64,000 nt of DNA from CAHJWH01 sp965198905 (lineage in GTDB: Bacteria; Pseudomonadota; Alphaproteobacteria; Caulobacterales; Caulobacteraceae): the NCBI GenBank assembly GCA_965198905.1, contig OZ240678.1, forward strand, positions 2,542,001 through 2,606,000, written 5' to 3'. This document shows, in pieces, positions 18,162 through 26,438 of the stretch. Numbering within the stretch: position 1 is the first letter of the stretch; every line of letters begins with the position of its first letter. The notes under the pieces are model-generated. The model searched no databases and had not been told where the DNA came from. It was given only the letters and a program-made list of their open reading frames with translations. The position numbers were made by a program, and so were the translations under genes.

Positions 18162-18379
18162 TCACGCCCGATGACGCCATGACGATCGCACGGAATAGGG
18201 CGACGGCGCAGGGCTGGGGTCTGGCGGAGCCGGTCAGCGTTGAATTGCGGCGGGGATGGACGGGACGAATCAAGAGCTACGATGTGCGCTCCGACCCTCG
18301 TCTGCGCGGCACGAAGGCCTGGTTCTCCATCGATGCGGACACGGGAGCCATTCTGTCCGAAGGATATCTGGCGCGCTGA
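18158..18379 (+). CDS. Small PepSY-like protein, candidate immunity partner
   Basis: A 73-residue protein whose ATG overlaps the stop of the metallopeptidase gene (ATGA), so the two are coupled. It begins ITPDDAMTIARNRATAQGWG and ends with AWFSIDADTGAILSEGYLAR, a strand pattern typical of PepSY-like and some small immunity proteins. There is no signal peptide, so it should be cytosolic. The tight coupling to a toxin-like peptidase and its small size suggest an immunity or inhibitor function; this is inference, and I do not recognise a named family. Confidence 0.65.
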   Translation: MITPDDAMTIARNRATAQGWGLAEPVSVELRRGWTGRIKSYDVRSDPRLRGTKAWFSIDADTGAILSEGYLAR

Positions 18380-18400
18380 CGTGGGGTAGGGTGAGTAGTC

Positions 18401-18619
18401 GGCGAGGCCCTGATGACCGACATCGGCTTCACCGGCGGCGGCTCGGGCAAGGGCGTGGGCATGGTCTACCTGGCCGGCAAGATCGACCACAAGATCGACA
18501 ACGCGAACATGGTCGACCACATCGCAGGCCTGGTGGAGAAAAAGGCCGCGGAAATGGACGCGGAGAAGGCTGCGGCTGAGGCGCGCGACCCGATCCTGGA
18601 GCACATCGCGGCGGAGTAG
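18401..18619 (+). pseudogene. Second, partial copy of the ispG 3' end
   Basis: This encodes the last 70 or so residues of IspG, including MTDIGFTGGGSGKGVGMVYL and ending EHIAAE followed by TAG, as in the full gene. It lacks the barrel and the three cluster cysteines, so it cannot be an enzyme. An ATG at 18413 could begin a 68-residue peptide, but no ribosome-binding site precedes it. It forms the right-hand direct repeat around the 1.19-kb insert. Its codons still differ mostly at third positions, which fits an allele from a related strain or a recent duplication. Confidence 0.92.
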
Positions 18620-18951
18620 GAGACGACTCATCAACGAGCCAGCTTTTCTTGCCGCCTTACAGGTCATCCTTTCTGATGCAGCGACCCGAGCCGCACCTTT
18701 CGTCGATGTGCATGCCGGAGCGCTTCACCGAAATGTGGGCGGCTATCCTTCGACTCAGCATCGAATGCCAGTTTGTTGCAGAGCGATGCGTTTAATAATG
18801 AAGCCAAACGATAAGGTTCTAGTGGAACCACCTAAGGGAAGCGGAGCGAGTTTACTCGTCAGGTTTTACTTACCTCGGTAGGTCAGATTCCATTCTCGCT
18901 TTATGTTCATGTGAGTCAATGTTCGGCAGATAAGGTAACTTCTGTTTCGAC
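18620..18951. other. AT-richer intergenic stretch, no gene seen
   Basis: About 330 bp between the ispG fragment and the lipoprotein gene. Base composition drops clearly compared with the rest of the window (runs such as TTTAATAATGAAGCC and TTTATGTTCATGTG). I see no open frame with bacterial character, no tRNA and no obvious terminator. The composition suggests acquired DNA. Confidence 0.6.
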
Positions 18952-19356
18952 TTAGTATCTTCTGTGGTGATGCTTCGGCAATGATTGTTGAGGGGTGTTG
19001 TTGTCGCCACTTGGTGGTAGCGGTAGCCCATTAGTAGCGGCCGCCGTTTGGTCCGGCCCTACTACCTGATGGGTCGAGGGCCACACCTTGTAGACCTCCC
19101 ACGTATATGGAGAGTTACGGCAGTAAACGATCCACTCATTGGACGGTGAGGCGCCTTCATAGGGTACGTATTGGCGCATGAAGAAGGTCCCGCAACCTTC
19201 TGCTCCGTGCTGCAGTAGGGTGCGAGCAACGCCACCTCCGTCCGCGTCCGATACCTCCCAGCCGCCGGGATATTCGTCTGTAATGCTCCGTGGTTTAGAT
19301 GGGGTGCAAGCCACAAGGACAAGGCAGCTTAGGACGGCGATAGCGTTGTATCTCAT
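18952..19356 (-). CDS. Predicted lipoprotein, unknown function
   Basis: A 134-residue protein with a classical lipoprotein signal: MRYNAIAVLSCLVLVAC, the lipobox being LVAC with Cys17 as the lipidated residue. The mature part contains GGWEVSDADGGGVARTLL and WIVYCRNSPYTWEVYKVWPS, with two further cysteines, and ends in a histidine/arginine-rich tail. The codon usage is markedly less GC-rich than its neighbours, matching the surrounding low-GC stretch and suggesting horizontal acquisition. I do not recognise a family. Confidence 0.7.
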   Translation of the reverse strand: MRYNAIAVLSCLVLVACTPSKPRSITDEYPGGWEVSDADGGGVARTLLQHGAEGCGTFFMRQYVPYEGASPSNEWIVYCRNSPYTWEVYKVWPSTHQVVGPDQTAAATNGLPLPPSGDNNTPQQSLPKHHHRRY

Positions 19357-19465
19357 GGTTCATGAGTCTCTGTAGTGTCAGTGACCGTCCACCGATGGTC
19401 GCCCTTCGAGCGGGCCGAGGTCGCTAGCCCCCAGGATCGTCTCGAATTGCGGTCCATACACGATG

Positions 19466-19750
19466 TCAGGCCGCCACCGCCTGCAGCTTCAGCCCCATGG
19501 CCGCGACCAGTTGCAGGACGGCGTCGAAGTCCGGCTGGGTCTCGGGGGCCGCCGGCTTGTCAGGTGCGCGATGCTCAGCGGCCAAGCCCGCCATGGCGGG
19601 CGATCTGGCGATGGTCGCCAGCGCCTCCGTCATGAAGGCGCTGTCGTTCTCCGCCAGGGCGGCGTTGAGGTAGGCGACGACCAGTTGGGGCGTCTTCAGG
19701 TATTCGGCCGCGTCGAACGGCGCCAGTCCCAAACTGTCCTTACGGGTCAT
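19466..19750 (-). CDS. HigA-like antitoxin of an addiction module
   Basis: A 94-residue protein resembling the putative addiction-module antidote family (TIGR02684 type). The N-terminal FDAAEYLKTPQLVVAYLNAA and the following TEALATIARSPAMAGLA match that family's layout. The usual helix-turn-helix (family form roughly TGLSREGLYKALS) is replaced here by the proline-rich HRAPDKPAAPETQP, so DNA binding may be weakened. Its ATG overlaps the toxin stop (ATGA). Toxin-first order is typical of this group. It would neutralise the toxin encoded just upstream. Confidence 0.8.
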   Translation of the reverse strand: MTRKDSLGLAPFDAAEYLKTPQLVVAYLNAALAENDSAFMTEALATIARSPAMAGLAAEHRAPDKPAAPETQPDFDAVLQLVAAMGLKLQAVAA

Positions 19751-20049
19751 GGCGTGATGTCCTTGTACTCCGCCGCCAGGGCCTTCGCTCTGGAGATGTC
19801 GCGAGCTTGGCTCCGCTTGGAGCCGCCGCAAAGCAGGATAACCAATTCCGCGCCTCGGCGCACGAAGTAGAGCCGCCAGCCCGCGCCCATGTGGATGCGG
19901 AGCTCGTGGACGCCCTCTCCGACGCTCCGGACATCACCGAAGTTGCCGTCTTCGAGGCGCTGGATGCGCACGACGATGGCGGTTTTCACATTGGGGTCTG
20001 CCAGATCGTCCAGCCAGCTGTCGAATATGTCGCTGCGGACGACTCTCAT
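19747..20049 (-). CDS. RelE/ParE-superfamily (HigB-like) toxin
   Basis: A 100-residue protein of the phage-derived Gp49-like toxin family. Landmarks are FDSWLDDLADPNVKTAIVVR, the GVHELRIHMGAGWRLYFV core, and ILLCGGSKRSQARDISRAKA, matching the usual LLxGGxKxxQxxDIxxAK ending. Such toxins cleave mRNA at the ribosome. It is coupled by an ATGA to the antitoxin gene that follows. The frame is open upstream to 21477, but that is antisense to lon. Located between the AT-rich patch and lon, it marks the right edge of the accessory region. Confidence 0.87.
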   Translation of the reverse strand: MRVVRSDIFDSWLDDLADPNVKTAIVVRIQRLEDGNFGDVRSVGEGVHELRIHMGAGWRLYFVRRGAELVILLCGGSKRSQARDISRAKALAAEYKDITP

Positions 20050-20145
20050 TCGGCTATGGTGCCGTGCGTGAAGCGCTGCCGCAATCCAAGATGGAGCGCT
20101 CCGCTGCACCGCAGCGCGTCCCACCGCCGCGCCCGTGCGGCGACG

Positions 20146-20175
20146 CTTGAACTCCCCCCCGCATCGGCCAACATA
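20146..20175 (+). promoter_or_regulatory. Possible heat-shock (sigma-32-like) promoter of lon
   Basis: CTTGAA at 20146-20151 is the sigma-32 -35 core. About 16 bases further on, CCAACATA (20168-20175) is a weak match to the CCCCATNT -10 element. It lies about 130 bp before the lon ATG, where heat-shock control of lon would be expected. The -10 match is poor, so this is tentative. Confidence 0.3.
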
Positions 20176-20307
20176 GAGGCGGACCGACTCCCTGCGCCGG
20201 ATCATCCGGGTAGGGACGGGGTCCACCTCCCGCCGGCGCCTTCGCGCGGCGACGGGGCGGGCCTCGATCGGCCGGGTGCGCGGTTCGCACCGGTCAAGGA
20301 GTACGTG

Positions 20308-22707
20308 ATGTCTGAGATCCAGACCCTGCCCGTGTTGCCGCTGCGCGACATCGTGGTGTTTCCCCACATGGTGGTGCCGCTGTTCGTCGGCCGCGAGAAG
20401 TCCGTCCGCGCGCTCGAGGAGGTGATGAAGGGCGACAAGTCCATCCTGCTCGCCACCCAGAAGACCTCCGCCGACGACGATCCCGAGCCCTCCGCCATCT
20501 ACGACGTCGGCGTGGTCGCCACGGTGCTGCAGCTGCTCAAGCTCCCCGACGGCACCGTAAAGGTGCTGGTTGAGGGCAAGCGGCGTGCGGCCTTGCTCCG
20601 CTTCACCCGCACCGAAGGCTTCTTCGAGGCCGAGACCGCGGCGCTGGACGAGGACGGCGAGGACGCGCCGGAGGCCGAGGCGCTGTCGCGCGCCGTCGCC
20701 GAGCAGTTCGAGAACTATGTCAAGCTGAACAAGAAGGTTCCGCCCGAGGCCCTGGCCGCCATCCCCCAGATCGCCGAGCCCGGCAAGCTGGCCGATTCCA
20801 TCGCCGCCCACCTGTCGGTGAAGATCGCCGACAAGCAGGCGCTGCTGGAAATCTTCAACGTCGCCAAGCGGCTGGAGAAGGTCTACGGCCTGATGGAGGG
20901 CGAGATCTCCGTCCTGCAGGTCGAGAAGAAGATCAGGTCCCGCGTCAAGCGCCAGATGGAGAAGACGCAGCGCGAATACTACCTGAACGAACAGATGAAG
21001 GCGATCCAGCGCGAGCTGGGCGAGCAGGACGATCAGCGCGACGAGCTGATGGAGCTCGAAAAGCGCATCAAGAAGACCAAGCTCTCCAAGGAGGCGCGCA
21101 CCAAGGCCGATGGCGAGCTGAAGAAGCTGCGCAACATGAGCCCGATGTCGGCGGAATCGACGGTGGTGCGGAACTACCTGGACTGGCTGCTGTCCATCCC
21201 CTGGGGCAAGGCCAAGACCAAGAGCGTCGACATGCTCGAGGCCGAGCGCATCCTGGACGAGGACCACTACGGCCTGGAGAAGGTCAAGGAGCGCATCCTG
21301 GAATATCTCGCCGTGCAGTCGCGCACGGGCAACCTGAAGGGGCCGATCCTGTGCTTGGTCGGGCCTCCGGGCGTGGGCAAGACCTCGCTCGGCCGCTCCA
21401 TCGCCAAGGCCACGGGGCGCGAGTTCGCACGCCTGTCGCTGGGCGGCGTGCGCGACGAGGCGGAGATCAGGGGCCACCGGCGGACCTACATCGGCTCGAT
21501 GCCCGGCAAGGTCATCCAGTCGATGAAGAAGGTGAAGTCCACCAACCCCTTCTTCCTGCTGGACGAGATCGACAAGCTGGGCGCCGACTGGCGGGGCGAT
21601 CCGTCATCCGCGCTGCTGGAGGTGCTGGACCCCTCGCAGAACAGCACATTCGGCGACCACTACCTGGAGGTGGACTACGACCTGTCTCAGGTGATGTTCG
21701 TCACCACGGCCAACAGCCTGAACATGCCCGAGCCGCTGATGGACCGGATGGAGATCATCCGCATCGCCGGCTACACCGAGGACGAGAAGCTGGAGATCGC
21801 CAAGCGCCACCTCCTGCCCAAGCTCGCCACGGACCACGGGCTGAAGGCGGAGGAGTGGATCGTGCCGGATGCGGCGGTGCGCGACATCATCCGCTATTAC
21901 ACCCGCGAGGCCGGCGTCCGCTCGCTTGAGCGGGAGCTGGGCAAGCTGGCGCGCAAGACCGTCCGCGATCTCGAACGGGAGAAGGTCACCTCCATCACCA
22001 TCGACGACGAGCGGCTGGCCCGCTACGCCGGGGTGAAGAAGTACCGCTACGGCGAGACCGACGAGGAGGACCAGAAGGGCATCGTCACCGGCCTCGCCTG
22101 GACCGAGTTCGGTGGCGACATCCTGACCATCGAGGCCGTCAAGATGCCGGGCAAGGGTCGCATGACCGTCACCGGCAACCTGAAGGACGTGATGAAGGAG
22201 TCGATCTCGGCGGCCCACTCCTACGTCAGGGCTCGCGCCCCGGCGTTCGGGATCAAGCCGACCCTGTTCGAGAAGACCGACGTCCACGTCCACGTGCCTG
22301 ACGGGGCCACGCCTAAGGACGGACCCAGCGCGGGTGCGGCCATGGCCACGGCCATCGTCTCGGTGCTCACCGGCGTGCCCATCCGCAAGGACCTGGCCAT
22401 GACCGGCGAGGTGACGCTGCGCGGTCGGGTGACGGCCATCGGCGGCTTGAAGGAGAAGCTGCTGGCGGCGTTGCGCTCTGGGGTCAAGACGGTGCTGATC
22501 CCGCAGGAGAACGAGAAGGACTTGGCCGAGGTGCCGGAGAACGTGAAGCGCGAGCTGGAGATCATCCCGGTCTCCAACATCGATCAGGTGCTGAGCTATG
22601 CGCTGACCGGGCCGCTCACGCCGATTGAGTGGCATGAGGATGATTCGGACGGGACGCCTTTGCCGATCGTGGACGACCTCGGCGACGAGGCGGTGATGAC
22701 CCACTGA
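20308..22707 (+). CDS. lon: ATP-dependent protease Lon
   Basis: A 799-residue cytosolic AAA+ protease that removes damaged and regulatory proteins. The N-terminal substrate domain begins LPVLPLRDIVVFPHMVVPLF. Walker A GPPGVGKT is at about 352-359, and the Walker B segment is FFLLDEIDK. The catalytic dyad is Ser674 in PKDGPSAGAAM and Lys717 in GGLKEKLLAAL. The start at 20308 follows AAGGAG at 7 bases; the open frame upstream to 19807 is antisense to the toxin gene. A strong hairpin terminator follows. The neighbouring hupB seen in many genomes is absent. Confidence 0.98.
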   Translation: MSEIQTLPVLPLRDIVVFPHMVVPLFVGREKSVRALEEVMKGDKSILLATQKTSADDDPEPSAIYDVGVVATVLQLLKLPDGTVKVLVEGKRRAALLRFTRTEGFFEAETAALDEDGEDAPEAEALSRAVAEQFENYVKLNKKVPPEALAAIPQIAEPGKLADSIAAHLSVKIADKQALLEIFNVAKRLEKVYGLMEGEISVLQVEKKIRSRVKRQMEKTQREYYLNEQMKAIQRELGEQDDQRDELMELEKRIKKTKLSKEARTKADGELKKLRNMSPMSAESTVVRNYLDWLLSIPWGKAKTKSVDMLEAERILDEDHYGLEKVKERILEYLAVQSRTGNLKGPILCLVGPPGVGKTSLGRSIAKATGREFARLSLGGVRDEAEIRGHRRTYIGSMPGKVIQSMKKVKSTNPFFLLDEIDKLGADWRGDPSSALLEVLDPSQNSTFGDHYLEVDYDLSQVMFVTTANSLNMPEPLMDRMEIIRIAGYTEDEKLEIAKRHLLPKLATDHGLKAEEWIVPDAAVRDIIRYYTREAGVRSLERELGKLARKTVRDLEREKVTSITIDDERLARYAGVKKYRYGETDEEDQKGIVTGLAWTEFGGDILTIEAVKMPGKGRMTVTGNLKDVMKESISAAHSYVRARAPAFGIKPTLFEKTDVHVHVPDGATPKDGPSAGAAMATAIVSVLTGVPIRKDLAMTGEVTLRGRVTAIGGLKEKLLAALRSGVKTVLIPQENEKDLAEVPENVKRELEIIPVSNIDQVLSYALTGPLTPIEWHEDDSDGTPLPIVDDLGDEAVMTH

Positions 22708-22738
22708 TCACGAGGCGCTTCGTCGTTGGGTGATTAGA

Positions 22739-22769
22739 AGGCGGCGCAGGCGACTGCGCCGCCTTTTTC
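22739..22769 (+). terminator. Rho-independent terminator after lon
   Basis: A perfect 10-bp stem, AGGCGGCGCA paired with TGCGCCGCCT, with a 6-base loop (GGCGAC), followed directly by TTTTT. It lies 32 bases after the lon stop. Confidence 0.93.
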
Positions 22770-22813
22770 TCGTCTGATGCTCGCCCTTGAACCGAGGCTG
22801 TCGGATCGGTGGA

Positions 22814-23704
22814 TCAGGCGGACAGCTCGGACCCGGCCGGGCCACCAACCTTCGCATCAGCTTTAATCGCCGTCAGCACATAGCCGCTGGTCAGAAAGTC
22901 GCTGGGGGCCATCCTCGCCAGCCACCGAGCCGGTCCGGCCATAAGGACCGAGGCGGGAACCAGGATGGCTGCAGCCAACAGGGCGCCCCGCCCGGGCTCG
23001 AGCGCCAGGCGGCCCTGGGCTGCGAGCAGCGCTTCCGCCCAACCGTTCCTTTCACGGATTTCCACACCCTCAAACCGCCGAAACAGCAGGGCGAGGCCGT
23101 AGCGGGTGAACCGCCAATAGTCGTGGGGCCGGGCGTGCAGCGGATAGATGAAAGGCGTCGAGGCGATCAGCCGGCCGCCCGGCTTCAAGAGCCGCTCGAT
23201 CTCGGCCACAGCCGCGCGGGGGTCTTCCACATGCTCCAGCACTTCTGCGATCATCACCGCATCGAAGCGGGCGTCTGCAAAGCTCGAGGCGGTGATGTCG
23301 TCGACCTTGTCCGGCCCGCAGTCGGGATCGATATCGGTGCTGATTAGGCTGAGCCCGCGTGCGGCGGCCACTTCGCGCGCCATGGCGGCGGTCTCGCCGT
23401 TGGCACCGACATTGAGCACGGCGGCGCCGGCGGGCAGCCTTTCCAGCTCGGCCTGCAGCCAGGGCAGCAGGTTGCGCCGCGAGGACCTTTTGGAGAGCCG
23501 CAACAGGCGATGGCTCAGCCATCGGGCGGATTTCGCCAAGTCTCTGGTCCTTCCAGCTCGCAAGTTCGATGGCGTCTCGGCCTCCAGGCTCGGCGCCTGG
23601 AGGAGAGAACTGGGCTGTACCACGTCGCTACGCTCGCGAGACCGGCCGTCCCGCCGCGCGGCGTCGCACCACCCTTGACGATTTCGGTGCGGTAGGCCCT
23701 TCAC
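22814..23704 (-). CDS. SAM-dependent methyltransferase with C-terminal membrane segment
   Basis: A protein of about 296 residues. Motif I is AAVLNVGANGETAAM (a variant of the usual DxGxGxG), followed by LISTDIDPDCG, FDAVMIAEVLEHVEDP and RLLKPGGRLIASTPF, all typical of the Methyltransf_11/UbiE-like group. YPLHARPHDYWRFT, seen here, is common in surface-glycan-associated members. A hydrophobic stretch near residues 240-265 may touch the membrane. The GTG at 23704 follows AAGGAG by 9 bases; GTG 23623 and the frame start at 23782 are alternatives. It is divergent from another methyltransferase-like gene. Confidence 0.8.
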   Translation of the reverse strand: MKGLPHRNRQGWCDAARRDGRSRERSDVVQPSSLLQAPSLEAETPSNLRAGRTRDLAKSARWLSHRLLRLSKRSSRRNLLPWLQAELERLPAGAAVLNVGANGETAAMAREVAAARGLSLISTDIDPDCGPDKVDDITASSFADARFDAVMIAEVLEHVEDPRAAVAEIERLLKPGGRLIASTPFIYPLHARPHDYWRFTRYGLALLFRRFEGVEIRERNGWAEALLAAQGRLALEPGRGALLAAAILVPASVLMAGPARWLARMAPSDFLTSGYVLTAIKADAKVGGPAGSELSA

Positions 23705-23744
23705 ACCGGGACGCTCCTTGAAGACGAAGGTCTCGCAGACGCCG

Positions 23745-24464
23745 ATGCAGCCGAACAGCCGGACCCTCAGGCGCATCAACATGCTGGCCCGTCGGCTGGG
23801 CCTGCACGTCGCTCCCTTGCAGAGCGCTCAATCGCGCTTCGCCCTGTTCGCCTACACGCGTGAGGACGGAAGTTTCGACTACGAACGCTATAAGGCGGTG
23901 CAGACGGCGGGCAACCACCGCAAGCTCGACTGGGTGTTCGCCAAGGAGGAGAACATCGAGGCGGCGAGCGCCTACCTGCGTCGCAAGCTCGACCGCATCG
24001 ACTTCGGCATCTGCCACGGCACGCGGCGGGGCCTGGAGCAGAAGTGGTTCGCCGACTGCCTGGGCTGCGAGGTGATCGGAACCGAGATTTCCGAGACCGC
24101 CACCCAGTTCCCGAACACGATCCAATGGGACTTTCATCAGGCCAAGCCGGAATGGCTCGGCCGGTGCGACTTCATCTACAGCAACTCGTTTGATCACAGC
24201 TACGACCCCAAGGCGTGCCTGAACGGCTGGATGAGCTGTCTGCGCCCGGGCGGCGTCTGCATCCTGGAGCACTCCGAACTCCACGACGAAGCGTCGGCCA
24301 GCGAGCTGGATCCCTTCGGCGCGGACCTGGCGATGATGCCTTTCCTGATCGCGCAATGGGCGCAGGGACGGTTCGCCCTGGTCGACCTGATCCCTGCGCC
24401 CAGGGTCGAGGGAGCTCATACCAGCTTCCTGTGCTTGCAGGCCCCGGTCTCCGCCAGCGGCTGA
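23745..24464 (+). CDS. Methyltransferase-like protein (FkbM/class I type unclear)
   Basis: A protein of 239 residues. It contains DFGICHGTRRGLEQKWF, CEVIGTEISETATQFPNTI, a CDFIYSNSFDHSYDP segment and NGWMSCLRPGGVCILEHSE. The last two resemble motifs IV and VI of class I SAM methyltransferases, and HGTRRG takes the place of the usual glycine-rich motif I. The start is uncertain: ATG 23745 is used, but TTG 23718 is possible and would overlap the ribosome-binding site of the divergent gene. Pairing with a second methyltransferase suggests a shared surface-carbohydrate or lipid pathway. Confidence 0.75.
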   Translation: MQPNSRTLRRINMLARRLGLHVAPLQSAQSRFALFAYTREDGSFDYERYKAVQTAGNHRKLDWVFAKEENIEAASAYLRRKLDRIDFGICHGTRRGLEQKWFADCLGCEVIGTEISETATQFPNTIQWDFHQAKPEWLGRCDFIYSNSFDHSYDPKACLNGWMSCLRPGGVCILEHSELHDEASASELDPFGADLAMMPFLIAQWAQGRFALVDLIPAPRVEGAHTSFLCLQAPVSASG

Positions 24465-24478
24465 CGGAGCGCCCTTGC

Positions 24479-26266
24479 TCAAGGGAGCGGGGTGGGCGCC
24501 AGCACGGCCCCTTGGCCTTGCGACTGCAGGCGCTCGCGTCCCAGTTCGCTGAGCAGCGACTGGGTGCGCGGATCGCCCAGCACAAAGGCGGCCGCCGCCA
24601 GGGTGTGCACCGAGGTCGCGCCCATGCCCATCGACTGGGCCAGCACGTCGAGCAGCGACTTGTGCGACGGCGTCAGCTTCAGCACCGTGGCAGAGCCGGC
24701 GGACAGGCCCGCAAGCCGTTTGGCCTCCGCAACCGCCAGCGTCAGGCCGCCGAGCTTGTCCACCAGGCCCAGCTGCTGCGCCTGCACCCCCGTCCATACG
24801 CGTCCCTTGGCGATCTCGGCGACGCGCGCAACCGGCAGGTGTCGGCCTTGTGCGACGTGGCCGATGAAGCCCTGGTAGATGCGGTCGATCCAGGCGGAGA
24901 CCGCCGCCCGCTGGGTGGCCGTGAACGGCTGGGCGGAGCCGTAGGCGCCGGCGAAGTCGCCGCCGACGCTCAGATCGTGCAGGTCCAGCCCAAACTTCGC
25001 CAGCGCTGGCCCGAACACCATCTTGCCCCCGAACACACCGATGGAGCCGGTCAGGGTGGTGGGCTCGGCCACGATCTCGGTGGCGCCGGCGGATATCCAA
25101 TAGCCGCCGGAAGCGGCGTAGGTGCCCATGCTGACCACCACCGGCTTGTGCGCCGTCTGGGCCGAGCGGACCGCCGACGCGATCTGCTCGGAGGCGGTGT
25201 CGGAGCCGCCGGGGGAGGAGACCCTGAAGACGATGGCCTTGACCTGATCGTCTCGGATCGCCTCGCCAAAGGCCTTCGCCACATCGTCGGAATAGACGCC
25301 GGCCTTTGCGCCGGTCACGCCCTGGGTGTTCGCCGTGCCGGTGACGATGTCGCCCTCTGCGCCGATCAGGGCGATGGCGGGGCCGGTCTCGATGGCGGGA
25401 TGGGCGTTGCGGCTGGCGCGGTACTGCGCCAACTCCATCAGCTTGGCGCCGGCGCCCGCCTTGGCGCCCAGCACCGAGATCGCGGTCGGCAGGTCGCCCA
25501 CGTCGTCGATCAGGTGCTTGGCCTTGGCGTCCTCGGCGGCGTAGGGGCCGGCGGCCAGGGCGGCTTTGACGGCGGCGGGGTCGAGGCCGCGGTCCTTCGC
25601 GGCAGTGGTGAGTTCGGTGTCGTAGACCGAGTTCATCCAGCCGAGCTCGGCCTCGCGGTGGGCGGGCGTATAGTCGCTGTAGAGCAGCGGATTGACCGCC
25701 GTCTTGTACTGCTCGCGCTGCTGAAAATCGGCGACGATGCCGTGTCGGTCGAAGAAGGTCTTGAGGAAGAGATCCTCGGAGGTCAGTCCGGTCGCCTGCA
25801 GGGGCGCGCCGGACTGCATCCAGAACTGGTCGGCGGCGGCCCCAAGCATGTAGGTCGCCGTGGACACGCCGGAGGCGTAGATGCCCTGGCTGTAGGCGAG
25901 CGAGAGCTTGCCCGACGCATTGAAGCCCTTGAGCGCCAGCCGGATCTCATCGGCCTGGGCCGGCGGCAAGCCGCTTTCGGGCAGGCGGATCAGCAGACCC
26001 TTGACGTTGGGGTCATGCGCCGCCCTGCTGAGCGTCTCGACCACCGAGAGCACCGAAAGCGATCGACCGTTGAGGAAGGCGAGGGGCGAGCCGCTCGGCT
26101 GGTCGGTCAGGGGAGACCGAAGGTCGAGGGCGAGGACCGTCGCGGGCGGCGCCGCGGCGGGGCGCGTGGCTCCGGCCATCAGGCTCAGGATCAGCAGCGG
26201 CAGTCCGATGAAAAACAGCAGCAGGCCGAAGAAGACCCCCGCCAGGGTGACCAGAAACTGCTTCAT
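24479..26266 (-). CDS. sppA: Signal peptide peptidase SppA, 67 kDa type
   Basis: A 595-residue membrane-anchored serine protease that digests cleaved signal peptides in the periplasm. An N-terminal membrane helix (FFGLLLFFIGLPLLILSLM) is followed by two tandem S49 domains. The predicted catalytic Lys188 is in REQYKTAVNPLL and the nucleophile Ser386 in GTYAASGGYWISAGA, separated as in E. coli SppA (K209/S409). LTGSIGVFGGK is the usual oxyanion-side motif. The length matches the long two-domain form. It stands alone and converges with the methyltransferase gene 14 bp away. Confidence 0.96.
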   Translation of the reverse strand: MKQFLVTLAGVFFGLLLFFIGLPLLILSLMAGATRPAAAPPATVLALDLRSPLTDQPSGSPLAFLNGRSLSVLSVVETLSRAAHDPNVKGLLIRLPESGLPPAQADEIRLALKGFNASGKLSLAYSQGIYASGVSTATYMLGAAADQFWMQSGAPLQATGLTSEDLFLKTFFDRHGIVADFQQREQYKTAVNPLLYSDYTPAHREAELGWMNSVYDTELTTAAKDRGLDPAAVKAALAAGPYAAEDAKAKHLIDDVGDLPTAISVLGAKAGAGAKLMELAQYRASRNAHPAIETGPAIALIGAEGDIVTGTANTQGVTGAKAGVYSDDVAKAFGEAIRDDQVKAIVFRVSSPGGSDTASEQIASAVRSAQTAHKPVVVSMGTYAASGGYWISAGATEIVAEPTTLTGSIGVFGGKMVFGPALAKFGLDLHDLSVGGDFAGAYGSAQPFTATQRAAVSAWIDRIYQGFIGHVAQGRHLPVARVAEIAKGRVWTGVQAQQLGLVDKLGGLTLAVAEAKRLAGLSAGSATVLKLTPSHKSLLDVLAQSMGMGATSVHTLAAAAFVLGDPRTQSLLSELGRERLQSQGQGAVLAPTPLP

Positions 26267-26438
26267 CGCCGCCCACTCGCTCTCAGCCCGGCGTCGACGT
26301 CTGCGCGCTGGCGCAAAGGCGCCGGCGCGACTCGGAGACGATCAAGCAAGGTCTGACGAACCCTATAGCAAGGCGCGGGCCGCGCCCCAAAGACCTGCAC
26401 CTCGGCGCTGAATGCGCGCGATCGGCGGCGCCCCGACC

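Noticed and set aside
18413..18619. 68-codon frame from the ispG duplicate as a functional gene
   Set aside because: It is only the C-terminal tail of IspG, without the cluster cysteines or a ribosome-binding site.
19807..20307. N-terminal extension of the lon reading frame
   Set aside because: Antisense to the toxin gene and without Lon similarity. The AAGGAG before 20308 and the family-like LPVLPLRDIVVFPH start settle it.
19747..21477. 576-codon reverse frame across lon ending in the toxin
   Set aside because: Only the last 100 codons (from 20049) resemble a RelE-type toxin. The rest is the shadow of lon.
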